A stretch of DNA of 64,000 bases. Origin: Vibrio fluminensis. Lineage in GTDB: Bacteria; Pseudomonadota; Gammaproteobacteria; Enterobacterales; Vibrionaceae. Numbering within the stretch: the first letter of the stretch is position 1; each line of letters starts with the position of its first letter. Below are positions 11,521 through 20,892 of this stretch, piece by piece. The position numbers and the translations under genes were made by a program. Location: positions 1 through 64,000 of the forward strand of contig NZ_JADILO010000013.1 in assembly GCF_015278125.1 (NCBI RefSeq), written 5' to 3'. The notes beneath the pieces were generated by a model. That model had not been told where the DNA came from. It did not search any database and saw only the letters and a program-made list of their open reading frames with translations.

Positions 11521-12489
11521 TTATTTAAGCGCTTGTTGGAGTTGTTGATACTCTTGCTCATAACCTAGCTTTTTGAACACAGCTTGAGCGTTTTTAATAA
11601 ATGGTGTTTTATCTACTGGCACAAACTTCACACCATAGTCTTCTTGCATGATTCGCTTGTATTCAGCGATTTGTGCATTCGCCTGCTCTGACGCATAGTT
11701 TCCTGCGTTATAAGACTCTTCGGTTAAGATAGTTTGATACTCTTCCGGTAGTGATTGGAACCAGTCTTCACTGACCACCAAAGCCGTCATCAATTGGAAG
11801 TGCTCTGTTTCTGCTACAAATTTCACCGTTTCTTGTAAGCTACCTGAAATTACGGCTGGCAACTGAGCTTCGAATCCATCTACCGTACCTTGTTGCATCG
11901 CTGGATACGTCTCTGCCCATGGCAATGCTGTTGGCGTCGCACCTAGTGAACGGACGGACTCAGACCATACCGCCGCACCTGGCGTGCGAATCAGCAACCC
12001 GCTAAGATCTTCTGGCTTATTCACTTCTTTATTGGTGAAGAAGCTACGGCTGCCTTGGAACCAGTTAAATGACAAAACGTGTAGACCTTCTTTTTCAAGT
12101 TTTTGCTCCCAGCCTTTAAACACATCGGTCTCAACAATACGTTTCATCTCTTGGTAATCTTTCGCTGCATAAGCAACGCCGATGACACCAATCTCTTTTG
12201 AAAACACACTCAAACGTCCACTATCCGTTAACGCTGCTACGTTTTCACCAAACATTGCTTGCTCTTGGATATCTTCCATCGAGCCTAGTTGTCCACTTGG
12301 ATAAACCTCAATTTTCAGCTTACCGTCTGTACGTGATTCGACGGCTTCTTTCATCACCATACTGCCAGCATACATAGGGTCTTTCTCACCCACTGACATT
12401 GAAATCTTTAACGTGTAGTCTTTTGCAACTGCGGAAAATGGCAACGCAGCAGCTAGTAGTAGGGTAGAGAGTTTCATGTTGATGTTCAT
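11521..12489 (-). CDS. TRAP transporter periplasmic substrate-binding protein (DctP type)
   Basis: Periplasmic receptor that captures the substrate and delivers it to the DctQM permease. It has 322 aa with a Sec signal peptide of about 22 residues ending in FSAVA-KDY. The conserved carboxylate-binding region with Arg is in DLSGLLIRTPG (near residue 150), followed by the WAETYPAMQQGTVDGFE motif near residue 190. Two in-frame starts exist, four codons apart (ATG at 12489 and 12477), and either leaves a good signal peptide. It is transcribed after the GntR regulator gene (50 bp gap) and ahead of the permeases. Uronate specificity is inferred from the operon. Confidence 0.93.
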   Translation of the reverse strand: MNINMKLSTLLLAAALPFSAVAKDYTLKISMSVGEKDPMYAGSMVMKEAVESRTDGKLKIEVYPSGQLGSMEDIQEQAMFGENVAALTDSGRLSVFSKEIGVIGVAYAAKDYQEMKRIVETDVFKGWEQKLEKEGLHVLSFNWFQGSRSFFTNKEVNKPEDLSGLLIRTPGAAVWSESVRSLGATPTALPWAETYPAMQQGTVDGFEAQLPAVISGSLQETVKFVAETEHFQLMTALVVSEDWFQSLPEEYQTILTEESYNAGNYASEQANAQIAEYKRIMQEDYGVKFVPVDKTPFIKNAQAVFKKLGYEQEYQQLQQALK

Positions 12490-12539
12490 AGTTAATACCT
12501 TTTGTTTTTATGTTTATTTATTCAGGTAGGAGCTCTGCT

Positions 12540-13235
12540 TTATTCTGTAATTTCAACGATGACATTCATAATATGATCGTGAATACATTGATAAGCTTTG
12601 TCCCCATCTCCCTGTTCAATTGCAGAAAAAATTAATTTATGGTCAGCGATCCACTGGCCTCTAGAAGCCGGCTCATCAGCAAGTTCATCCATGCGTTTCC
12701 ACATGTCTCCCGCCATATGTAACGTCATCAACTCCTCATAGAAGTTAATCACTAGTGGGTTATCCGAAACTCGGTTAATGGCTTTATGGAACTGGCGATC
12801 AGCATCAACCGAGGCTTGATGACGAAGCGTTGCTTCAGAAAAGAACATCGAGGATTCCATCATCTTGATGCAATTCGACAGTTCTTCAATTAACTCAGGC
12901 GTCTTATTCTCAGCCGCAAATCGAGCGAGTTGCGGCTCGATCATTAGCCGAGCTTGAAGAATCTCAAATGGTGTTACTTCAGGCTGGTTGTTCTTAACCG
13001 TTAGGCTTCTGGTGTCATTGACAATAAAAACCCCAGCACCTTTGCGAATATCTGCAATACCTTGCATTTCTAGATAAACCATTGCCTCTCGGACAACAGT
13101 GCGGCTCACTCCCAACTGTTCGGCAAGCTTTCTTTCTGGCGGAATACAATCTCCAACCTGATAGATACCTTGTTTAACTTGTTCAATGATGTCATTCGCG
13201 ACTTTGACATACAGACGTTTAGAATTTTCAGCCAT
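12540..13235 (-). CDS. GntR-family (FadR subfamily) regulator of the hexuronate operon
   Basis: DNA-binding repressor likely responding to a uronate intermediate such as fructuronate, as UxuR and ExuR do. Residues about 8-72 form the winged helix (YQVGDCIPPERKLAEQLGVSRTVVREAM) and residues about 95-220 form the helical FCD ligand domain with its metal-site histidines (DRQFHKAI and DHIMNVI regions). It is the first gene of the seven-gene minus-strand operon. Two near-identical operator-like inverted repeats lie upstream (13323 and 13463), consistent with autoregulation. UxuR-like function is inferred from context. Confidence 0.88.
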   Translation of the reverse strand: MAENSKRLYVKVANDIIEQVKQGIYQVGDCIPPERKLAEQLGVSRTVVREAMVYLEMQGIADIRKGAGVFIVNDTRSLTVKNNQPEVTPFEILQARLMIEPQLARFAAENKTPELIEELSNCIKMMESSMFFSEATLRHQASVDADRQFHKAINRVSDNPLVINFYEELMTLHMAGDMWKRMDELADEPASRGQWIADHKLIFSAIEQGDGDKAYQCIHDHIMNVIVEITE

Positions 13236-13322
13236 GGCTCTTTTATCACTTTGGTTATTTTCAAAGCGATAGTAGTGTAAATATTGGTCTAATACTCAGA
13301 TCAAGATCTCATTACAATTATC

Positions 13323-13343
13323 AAAATTGTACAGACCAATTTT
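13323..13343. promoter_or_regulatory. Operator-like inverted repeat upstream of the uronate operon, copy 1
   Basis: The core AAATTGTACAGACCAATTT is an imperfect palindrome (AATTG, 7 bp, CAATT) that resembles the AATTGG-CCAATT type sites bound by UxuR/ExuR of enterobacteria. It lies 88 bp upstream of the GntR gene. An additional half site, ATTGGTCTAATAC, occurs at about 13283. Confidence 0.6.
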
Positions 13344-13462
13344 AATAACAACGAACATAGAATCACTAATAAACCAAAAATAACAATGGGTTAATTTGGT
13401 TTATAGCTGTGTTTGCCCATAGCTAAACTAAAAATAATTTCATCAATAGTGATCGAAAGCAC

Positions 13463-13481
13463 AAAATTGTACAGACCAATT
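13463..13481. promoter_or_regulatory. Operator-like inverted repeat upstream of the uronate operon, copy 2
   Basis: It is identical to copy 1 over CAAAATTGTACAGACCAATT but 140 bp farther upstream. Exact conservation of about 18 bp at two places in otherwise AT-rich DNA supports a shared binding protein, most simply the adjacent FadR-type regulator, possibly by looping. Confidence 0.6.
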
Positions 13482-13574
13482 AAAGTAAACAGAGTCATCA
13501 AAGGAGTGGTGGTAATAGTTAGGAGTAACGAAGTTGAATTAAGGAATAGAGATATGGAGAAGGCAGTTGAAAAG

Positions 13575-13605
13575 TGAAAAAAGGAGCGCTAAAACAACGC
13601 TCCTT
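13575..13605 (-). terminator. Terminator of the prp operon
   Basis: On the minus strand, AAGGAGCG and CGCTCCTT form an 8-bp stem followed by a T-rich run. It lies about 20 bp after the prpE stop. Confidence 0.8.
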
Positions 13606-13625
13606 TGGCATATTAAGACGAACAA

Positions 13626-15503
13626 CTAGCTTCTCAGCACGCGTTCAATTTCACTGATGCTGGTTGGGTCATCAATAGTTGATGGTACGGTGTAGGATTC
13701 GCCATCAGCGATTTGACGAATCGTGCGACGCAAAATCTTACCGGAACGAGTCTTGGGTAGACGCTCGACCACTAAGGCATGCTTAAAGCAGGCTACTGCG
13801 CCAATCGAATCGCGTACTTTACTGACTAACTCACCTTCCAGCTCTAACGAGTCAATGCTCACGCCATCTTTGAGCACCACGAAACCAAGTGGAAGTTGCC
13901 CTTTAAGCTCGTCATGGATACCCACGACCGCACACTCTGCAATTGCAGGATGACCGCCAACAATCTCTTCCATTTCACCGGTAGATAGACGGTGACCGGC
14001 AACATTGATTACGTCATCAATGCGCCCCATGATAAATAGGTAACCCTCTTGATCAAAATAGCCACCGTCTCCAGAAACATAATAACCTGGGAACTGACTG
14101 AGATAACCGGTTTCAAAGCGATCGTGGTTGCGCCATACCGTAGGTAGGCAGCTTGGTGGCAATGGACGCTTGAGTGCCACAAAGCCTTGTTGATTCGCCG
14201 CCACAGGCTCACCTAACTCGTTGAGGATTTCAACCTGATAACCTGGAATTGGCTTAGTCGCCGAGCCTGCTTTAACTGGCATGAGCTCGACACCGGTCGG
14301 GTTGCCCGCAATTGCCCAGCCAGTTTCCGTTTGCCACCAGTGGTCAATCACCGGCTTGTTCGCTTTACTCTCGACCCATTCTAATGTTGGCGGATCAAGA
14401 CGTTCACCCGCCATAAAGATCGCCTTGAGTGATGATAGGTCATACTGCTTGAGGCAATCGCCATCGGGATCTTCTTTCTTGATTGCGCGAAATGCGGTTG
14501 GTGCTGAAAACAAAGCATCAACCTGGTACTCTTCGCACACTCGCCAAAATGCACCAGGATCTGGCGTACGTACTGGTTTACCCTCATACAAAATCGTTGT
14601 GCAACCATGGATCAGTGGTGCGTAGACAATATAAGAGTGACCCACAACCCAGCCCACGTCCGACGCCGCCCAGAAGACACCATCTTGCGGAATATTGTAG
14701 ATAGTAGACATTGAATACTTCATCGCAACGGCATGACCACCATTATCACGTACAACCCCTTTCGGCTTACCCGTGGTGCCCGAGGTATAAAGGATATAAA
14801 GCGGATCAATAGCAAGCACAGGGACACAAGCGTGAGGAAGCGCGGCTTGAAATGCTTGCTGCCAATCGATATCTCGCTCTTGAGTCAATTCTGCTGGGCA
14901 CTGAGGGCGCTGTAAAACAAACACTTTCTCTGGTTTCCAGCGGCTATCCATGATCGCTTTATCGACCATCGGTTTGTAGGGGATCACTTTATTGACTTCA
15001 ATCCCGCACGATGCGGTTAACACGACTTTTGGTTCGGCATCTTCAATACGTACGGCCAGTTCATTTGGGGCAAAACCACCAAATACCACCGAATGAATAG
15101 CGCCAAGGCGTGCACAGGCCAGCATTGCCATCGCCGCTTCCGGGATCATCGGCATATAGATCACCACACGGTCGCCCTTTGTCACGCCTTGGTTCGCCAG
15201 CATGCCCGCGATTCGTGCCACTTGATCGCGCATTCCTTGGTAAGTGTAACTTTGTTTAGCTCCCGTCACTGGCGAGTCATAAATCAACGCCGTATTTTCA
15301 CCTCGCCCTTGCTCACAATGGTAATCCAGCGCCAACCAACAGGTGTTTAATACACCATCAGCAAACCACCTTTCGATGCTATTTTCATCATTAGCTAAGA
15401 TCGTCTTTGGCGCTTCAAACCAATCAATCTGTTTCGCTTGCTGCTGCCAAAATTGCTCGGGTTGCTCTTTCGCCCATTGATATTGTTCTAGATATGCAGA
15501 CAT
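13626..15503 (-). CDS. prpE: Propionate--CoA ligase
   Basis: Activates propionate to propionyl-CoA through an acyl-AMP intermediate, feeding the methylcitrate cycle. The 625-aa ANL-superfamily protein shows the N-terminal acetyl-CoA synthetase cap, the P-loop YTSGTTGKPKGVV (near residue 240), the adenylate motif region DHWWQTETGW, the hinge YFDQEGYLFIMGRIDDVINVAGHRLS (shown in part) and the catalytic lysine motif LPKTRSGKILRR near the C-terminus. It is the last prp gene, separated from prpF by about 200 bp in which I see no gene, so it may also have its own promoter. Acetyl-CoA synthetase is the close alternative, but the context is clear. Confidence 0.94.
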   Translation of the reverse strand: MSAYLEQYQWAKEQPEQFWQQQAKQIDWFEAPKTILANDENSIERWFADGVLNTCWLALDYHCEQGRGENTALIYDSPVTGAKQSYTYQGMRDQVARIAGMLANQGVTKGDRVVIYMPMIPEAAMAMLACARLGAIHSVVFGGFAPNELAVRIEDAEPKVVLTASCGIEVNKVIPYKPMVDKAIMDSRWKPEKVFVLQRPQCPAELTQERDIDWQQAFQAALPHACVPVLAIDPLYILYTSGTTGKPKGVVRDNGGHAVAMKYSMSTIYNIPQDGVFWAASDVGWVVGHSYIVYAPLIHGCTTILYEGKPVRTPDPGAFWRVCEEYQVDALFSAPTAFRAIKKEDPDGDCLKQYDLSSLKAIFMAGERLDPPTLEWVESKANKPVIDHWWQTETGWAIAGNPTGVELMPVKAGSATKPIPGYQVEILNELGEPVAANQQGFVALKRPLPPSCLPTVWRNHDRFETGYLSQFPGYYVSGDGGYFDQEGYLFIMGRIDDVINVAGHRLSTGEMEEIVGGHPAIAECAVVGIHDELKGQLPLGFVVLKDGVSIDSLELEGELVSKVRDSIGAVACFKHALVVERLPKTRSGKILRRTIRQIADGESYTVPSTIDDPTSISEIERVLRS

Positions 15504-15704
15504 TTTGCTTCCTCCAGTATCCCCCTATGACTTAGCGATAAAGTAATAAGCTTTATGTGGTGTTGCTCAGCCACCACCACGGCTACGTCAAATCATTGGG
15601 GTATAATCAAGTACCTTGAGGTTACTTGAGTATATTAGTCTTCGATCGCTCCTTGCGGTTAAAGCGATATCTCAAATTCTTTTTTAGTTATTAGCTGCTC
15701 GTAT

Positions 15705-16895
15705 TTACTCGAACACGTTGAAGGGTACACGCACGAACCCCTCCATGAGCACTCTGGCACTGCGGCTCATCGACACCTTATTGATTGTCCATTCACCACT
15801 CATCAGGCTCGCCTGTGCACCCACTTTTAGCGTGCCCGATGGGTGACCAAAGGTGACGCTACTCTTCTCACCGCCACCAGCGGCTAAGTTAACCAAGGTA
15901 CCCGGAACACTGGCAGCAGACGCAATCGCCACCGCTGCAGTACCCATCATGGCATGGTGCAGCTTGCCCATTGATAACGCTCTAACATGCAAGTCAATCT
16001 CGTCGGCAGTGATGGTTTTACCACTCGATGAGAGACAAGTTTGCGCGGGTGAAACAAACGCAATTTTGGGCGTATGTTGGCGGCTTTTCGCTTCCTCTAA
16101 GTCAGCAATCATCCCCATTTTGAGTGCGCCGTAGCTGCGGATGGTTTCAAACATCGCTAACGCTTTTTCATCGTTGTTGATCTCTTCTTGTAGCTCAGTG
16201 CCTTGATAGCCAAGTGATTCCGCATCAATGAAGATGGTGGGAATCCCTGCGGTAATTAAGGTAGCGTTAAAAGTGCCGATCCCCGGTACATCTAAGCGGT
16301 CAATCAGATTTCCGGTAGGAAACAAGCTGCTGTCTCCTGCTGCCGGGTCAAGAAAATCCACTTGGATTTCTGCGGCAGGGAAAGTCACACCATCGAGTTC
16401 AAAATCACCGGTTTCTTGCACCCGACCGTCAATCATTGGCACGTGGACGATAATGGTTTTGTTGATGTTAGCCTGCCATACCCGCACCTCGGCAATGCCA
16501 TTGCGAGGCAATCGCTCTGAGCTGACTAAGCCCGCTTGAATTGCAAATGGTCCGACTGCGGCGGAGAGATTGCCGCAGTTACCACTCCAATCAACAAATG
16601 GCTTGTCGATAGAAACTTGCCCAAACAAATAATCAACATCGTGATCGGGTTGCTCGCTGGCAGACACAATCACGGTTTTACTGGTGCTTGAGGTCGCGCC
16701 GCCCATGCCGTCGATTTGTTTGGCATAAGGATCGGGGCTACCAATCACGCGCATCAGTAACTTGTCACGCGCTTCACCCGGATGCTGCGCTTCTGGCGGC
16801 AAGTCATTAAGGCTAAAGAACACCCCTTTACTGGTGCCGCCACGCATGTAGGTTGCGGGTACGCGAATTTGAGGTTTGGTTCGGATCATGTTCAC
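15705..16895 (-). CDS. prpF: 2-methylaconitate cis-trans isomerase
   Basis: Isomerises the trans-2-methylaconitate made by AcnD so that it can be hydrated to 2-methylisocitrate. The 396-aa protein has the diaminopimelate-epimerase-like fold signature with MRGGTSKGVFF near the N-terminus and the SGNCGNLSAAVGPFAI motif near residue 105 that carries the family cysteine. The gene begins 3 bp after acnD, the usual AcnD-PrpF pairing that replaces PrpD in many marine gammaproteobacteria. Confidence 0.94.
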   Translation of the reverse strand: MNMIRTKPQIRVPATYMRGGTSKGVFFSLNDLPPEAQHPGEARDKLLMRVIGSPDPYAKQIDGMGGATSSTSKTVIVSASEQPDHDVDYLFGQVSIDKPFVDWSGNCGNLSAAVGPFAIQAGLVSSERLPRNGIAEVRVWQANINKTIIVHVPMIDGRVQETGDFELDGVTFPAAEIQVDFLDPAAGDSSLFPTGNLIDRLDVPGIGTFNATLITAGIPTIFIDAESLGYQGTELQEEINNDEKALAMFETIRSYGALKMGMIADLEEAKSRQHTPKIAFVSPAQTCLSSSGKTITADEIDLHVRALSMGKLHHAMMGTAAVAIASAASVPGTLVNLAAGGGEKSSVTFGHPSGTLKVGAQASLMSGEWTINKVSMSRSARVLMEGFVRVPFNVFE

Positions 16896-16898
16896 CTC

Positions 16899-19496
16899 TT
16901 ACTGCGCTAGGAAGTCTTGCGCAAAGCGCTGCAATACGCCGCCCGCTTGGTAAACACTGACTTCATCAGCGGTATCCAGACGACACGTCACTGCCACATC
17001 AAGCTTTTCGCCATTCGCGCGGGTGATCACCAAAGCTAGGTCAGTACCCGGGGCTATATCGCCTACTACGTCGTAAGTCTCGGTGCCATCAAGGTTTAAG
17101 CTATTGCGGTTCACACCTGGCTTAAACTGCAATGGCAACACGCCCATACCGACTAAGTTGGTGCGGTGGATACGCTCAAAACCTTCAGCAACGATGGCTT
17201 CAACGCCAGCTAAACGCACGCCTTTGGCTGCCCAATCGCGCGATGATCCTTGCCCGTAGTCTGCCCCTGCCACCACTATCAATGGTTGTTTGCGCTTCAT
17301 GTAGGTTTCAATCGCTTCCCACATACGGGTAACTTTGCCCTCTGGCTCAATGCGAGCCAGTGAGCCCTGCACCACTTCTCCGTCTTCTTTAACCATTTCA
17401 TTGAACAGTTTCGGGTTGGCAAAAGTGGCACGCTGCGCAGTTAAATGATCCCCTCGGTGGGTGGCATAAGAGTTAAAGTCCTCTTCCGGCAGCCCCATTT
17501 TCGCCAGATATTCACCAGCGGCACTGCTGGCCAAAATGGCATTCGATGGCGAGAGGTGATCAGTGGTGATGTTGTCACCCAAGATAGCCAGTGGACGCAT
17601 GCCTGAAAGCGTTCGCTCGCCAGCCTGTGCCCCCTCGCCTTCTTTCTGCCAATAAGGTGGACGACGAATATAAGTACTCATTTCGCGCCAATCGTACAGT
17701 GGGCTTGGGCTGCGCTCGGCATCATCAAGTTTAAACATTTGGATATAAACTTGATTAAACTGTTCAGGCTTAACGTATTTACCCACCACCGCATCAATCT
17801 CTTCATCACTTGGCCACAGATCATTAAGGTAAATAGGTTTACCTTGAGCATCCGAACCCAATGCATCACGCTCAATATCAAAACGAATCGTGCCCGCCAG
17901 CGCGTATGCAACCACCAGCGGTGGTGATGCAAGAAATGCCTGTTTGGCATAAGGGTGGATTCGACCGTCAAAGTTACGGTTACCCGATAACACCGCCGTT
18001 GAATAGAGATCACGGTCAATGATCTCTTGTTGAATCTCAAGGTCCAGCGCACCACTCATACCATTACAGGTGGTACAAGCGTAAGCAACGATGCCAAAAC
18101 CGAGCTTTTCCATTTCTTCCAGCAGACCCGCTTCTTGAAGATAAAGCTGCGCCACTTTAGAGCCCGGGGCGAACGAGGACTTAACCCAAGGCTTACGCAC
18201 TAAACCCAGTTGATTGGCTTTTTTCGCCACTAAGCCTGCCGCCACCACGTTGCGTGGGTTGCTGGTGTTGGTACAAGAGGTAATCGCTGCGATGATCACT
18301 GCACCATCCGGCAGTAATCCCTCTTCTTGTTGCCATTCACTGGCAATCCCACGAGCCGCAAGCTCAGAGGTTGGTAAACGGCGATGTGGGTTAGATGGCC
18401 CGGCCATGTTGCGCGTTACGCTTGAGAGATCGAATTCCAGTACGCGTTCATATTCCGCACTATCTAAATCATCCGCCCATAAGCCGGTCTGTTTGGCATA
18501 ATTCTCTACCAAAGCGACTTGCTCATCATCACGACCAGTCAGCTTGAGGTAATTAATGGTTTGTTCATCAATGTAGAACATCCCCGCCGTCGCACCATAT
18601 TCCGGTGTCATGTTGGAAATGGTTGCGCGGTCACCAATGGTTAAGTCACGCGCGCCTTCACCAAAGAACTCAAGGTAGCTTGAAACCACACGTTCGTTAC
18701 GCAGAAACTCGGTGATCGCCAGTACGATATCAGTCGCGGTTATGCCCGGTTGACGTTTACCGGTTAGCTTCACGCCAACAATGTCCGGTAAGCGCATCAT
18801 CGATGGACGACCCAGCATTACCGTCTCCGCTTCCAGACCACCTACACCAATCGCAATCACGCCTAGCGCGTCGACATGGGGAGTATGGCTGTCAGTGCCA
18901 ACGCAGGTATCAGGGTAAGCAATGCCTTGTTTGGCTTGTACTACAGGTGACATCTTTTCTAGATTGATCTGATGCATAATCCCGTTACCAGCAGGGATCA
19001 CACTGACGTTTTCAAACGCAGTTTTACACCATTCGATAAAGTGGAAACGGTCTTCGTTGCGACGATCTTCAATCGCACGGTTTTTATCAAATGCATCCGG
19101 ATCAAAGCCGCCATGTTCAACCGCTAGCGAATGATCAACGATCAACTGCGTTTCAACCACCGGGTTTACTTTGGCAGGATCGCCACCTTGCTCGGCTATC
19201 GCATCACGCAAACCGGCTAGATCGACCAAAGCCGTTTGACCAAGAATGTCATGGCAAACCACGCGGGCCGGGTACCAAGGAAAATCAAGGTCACGCTTAC
19301 GCTCAATAAGCTGCTTTAAGCTTGCTTCAAGCATGCTTGGATCACAACGACGCACCAGTTGCTCAGCTAGTACGCGTGATGTGTAAGGCAGTTTGCTATA
19401 AGAATTTGGGGCAATCGCATCCACCGCTTCACGGGCATCAAAGTAGTCGAGTTGACTGCCCGGCAGAGGCTTGCGGTATTGGGTGTTTATTGTCAT
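16899..19496 (-). CDS. acnD: 2-methylcitrate dehydratase, Fe/S-dependent (AcnD)
   Basis: Aconitase-like [4Fe-4S] enzyme that dehydrates 2-methylcitrate to 2-methylaconitate. It has 865 aa. The cluster cysteines are visible in ITSCTNTSNP (near residue 405) and in YACTTCNGMSG (near residue 473). The C-terminal swivel domain includes VVAGADYGQGSSRDWAAKG. Length and its position next to prpF distinguish it from housekeeping AcnA. It is part of the prp operon, with 132 bp separating it from prpC. Confidence 0.95.
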   Translation of the reverse strand: MTINTQYRKPLPGSQLDYFDAREAVDAIAPNSYSKLPYTSRVLAEQLVRRCDPSMLEASLKQLIERKRDLDFPWYPARVVCHDILGQTALVDLAGLRDAIAEQGGDPAKVNPVVETQLIVDHSLAVEHGGFDPDAFDKNRAIEDRRNEDRFHFIEWCKTAFENVSVIPAGNGIMHQINLEKMSPVVQAKQGIAYPDTCVGTDSHTPHVDALGVIAIGVGGLEAETVMLGRPSMMRLPDIVGVKLTGKRQPGITATDIVLAITEFLRNERVVSSYLEFFGEGARDLTIGDRATISNMTPEYGATAGMFYIDEQTINYLKLTGRDDEQVALVENYAKQTGLWADDLDSAEYERVLEFDLSSVTRNMAGPSNPHRRLPTSELAARGIASEWQQEEGLLPDGAVIIAAITSCTNTSNPRNVVAAGLVAKKANQLGLVRKPWVKSSFAPGSKVAQLYLQEAGLLEEMEKLGFGIVAYACTTCNGMSGALDLEIQQEIIDRDLYSTAVLSGNRNFDGRIHPYAKQAFLASPPLVVAYALAGTIRFDIERDALGSDAQGKPIYLNDLWPSDEEIDAVVGKYVKPEQFNQVYIQMFKLDDAERSPSPLYDWREMSTYIRRPPYWQKEGEGAQAGERTLSGMRPLAILGDNITTDHLSPSNAILASSAAGEYLAKMGLPEEDFNSYATHRGDHLTAQRATFANPKLFNEMVKEDGEVVQGSLARIEPEGKVTRMWEAIETYMKRKQPLIVVAGADYGQGSSRDWAAKGVRLAGVEAIVAEGFERIHRTNLVGMGVLPLQFKPGVNRNSLNLDGTETYDVVGDIAPGTDLALVITRANGEKLDVAVTCRLDTADEVSVYQAGGVLQRFAQDFLAQ

Positions 19497-19628
19497 AGGG
19501 TTACTTCCAGTCTTTTTACTCTTGCCACATAGCGTTTGTCAGGTTGCTAACTGCGCTGATAAACACTATGTGGTTTGAGTCACTCCAATCTTCAAAATCG
19601 TGCGAGTAACAGATACCCATCGGTATAG

Positions 19629-20756
19629 TTAGCGTTGCTCGATTGGTACCCATTCTTGATGCTCAGGACCTGTGTAATCGGCACTTGGGCGAATGATGCG
19701 GTTATTCGCGCGCTGCTCATAGACGTGCGCAGCCCAGCCAGTCAGACGACTCATTACAAAAATAGGGGTAAACAGTTTGGTTGGAATATCCATAAAATGG
19801 TAAGCCGAAGCGTGGAAAAAATCGGCATTACAGAACAGACCTTTTTCGCGCTTCATGACAGATTCAACACGCTCCGAGACCGCGTAGAGATGAGTGTCAC
19901 CCACCGCTTCCGAAAGCTCTTTCGACCAGCGTTTAATCAGCGCATTGCGCGGATCGCTTTCACGATAAATCGCATGACCAAAGCCCATGATCTTGTCTTT
20001 GTTCTCCAGCATGCGCATGATGTTGTCTTCTGCTTCTTCTGGCGTTTGCCAGTTCTCGATCATTTCCATTGCCGCTTCGTTGGCACCGCCGTGTAAAGGC
20101 CCACGTAAGGTACCAATTGCGCCTGTGATGCATGAGTGCAAATCAGACAGTGTCGATGCGCACACGCGCGCCGCAAACGTCGATGCGTTAAACTCATGCT
20201 CCGCATACAAAATCAATGAACAGTGCATCACTTGCTTATGTAGCTCGCTCGGCTCTTTATCTGTTAGCAGCTTGAGGAAGTAACCACCGATGGAGTCTTG
20301 AGATTGGTCTTCGGTATCAATTCGCACGCCATCATGGCTAAAGCGATACCAGTAACAGATCATCGCAGGGAATAGTGATAGCAAGCGCTCTGTGGCGTGC
20401 AATTGCTCAGAGAAATCTTTTTCTTGTTCAAGATTACCGAGTACCGAACAACCTGTGCGCATCACATCCATTGGGTGTGCATCTGCCGGAATGAGCTCCA
20501 ACGCATGCTTAAGTGCTTGCGGTAAACCACGCAAGCTAAGTAGATGGGTCTTGTAAGTATCCAGCTCTTGTTGATTGGGTAAGTGACCACGTAACAAAAG
20601 ATGCGCCACTTCTTCAAATTGAGCGTTATTTGCTAGGTCTGTAATATCGTAACCGCGATACGTTAGACCTGTCCCCGATTTACCGACAGTACATAGTGCA
20701 GTGCTACCAGCGCTTTGGCCACGTAGACCTGCGCCACCTAATTCATTAGTAGGCAT
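19629..20756 (-). CDS. prpC: 2-methylcitrate synthase
   Basis: Condenses propionyl-CoA with oxaloacetate to give 2-methylcitrate. The 375-aa citrate-synthase-family protein has the catalytic residues in LHGGANEAAMEMI (His, near residue 220), GFGHAIYRESDPR (His, near residue 258) and CNADFFHASAYH (Asp, near residue 310). The short N-terminus and lack of the NADH-binding domain separate it from the hexameric GltA. It lies between prpB and acnD with about 130 bp on either side. Confidence 0.95.
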   Translation of the reverse strand: MPTNELGGAGLRGQSAGSTALCTVGKSGTGLTYRGYDITDLANNAQFEEVAHLLLRGHLPNQQELDTYKTHLLSLRGLPQALKHALELIPADAHPMDVMRTGCSVLGNLEQEKDFSEQLHATERLLSLFPAMICYWYRFSHDGVRIDTEDQSQDSIGGYFLKLLTDKEPSELHKQVMHCSLILYAEHEFNASTFAARVCASTLSDLHSCITGAIGTLRGPLHGGANEAAMEMIENWQTPEEAEDNIMRMLENKDKIMGFGHAIYRESDPRNALIKRWSKELSEAVGDTHLYAVSERVESVMKREKGLFCNADFFHASAYHFMDIPTKLFTPIFVMSRLTGWAAHVYEQRANNRIIRPSADYTGPEHQEWVPIEQR

Positions 20757-20892
20757 GTTGAACTCCTTTTCAGTCTGACTCCCCTTCCTGATGGAACCTC
20801 TACTAGGTCGGGTTATCTCTGTTTTTATCTGAGTCAGACGGTTTCACGTTATTGGATGATTAAGTAATGATTTTCTTGGGCTTCCCAGTAAG

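Noticed and set aside
15504..15704. A possible hairpin CAAGTACCTTGAGGTTACTTG between prpF and prpE.
   Set aside because: Imperfect stem without a T-tract; not enough to call a terminator or RNA.
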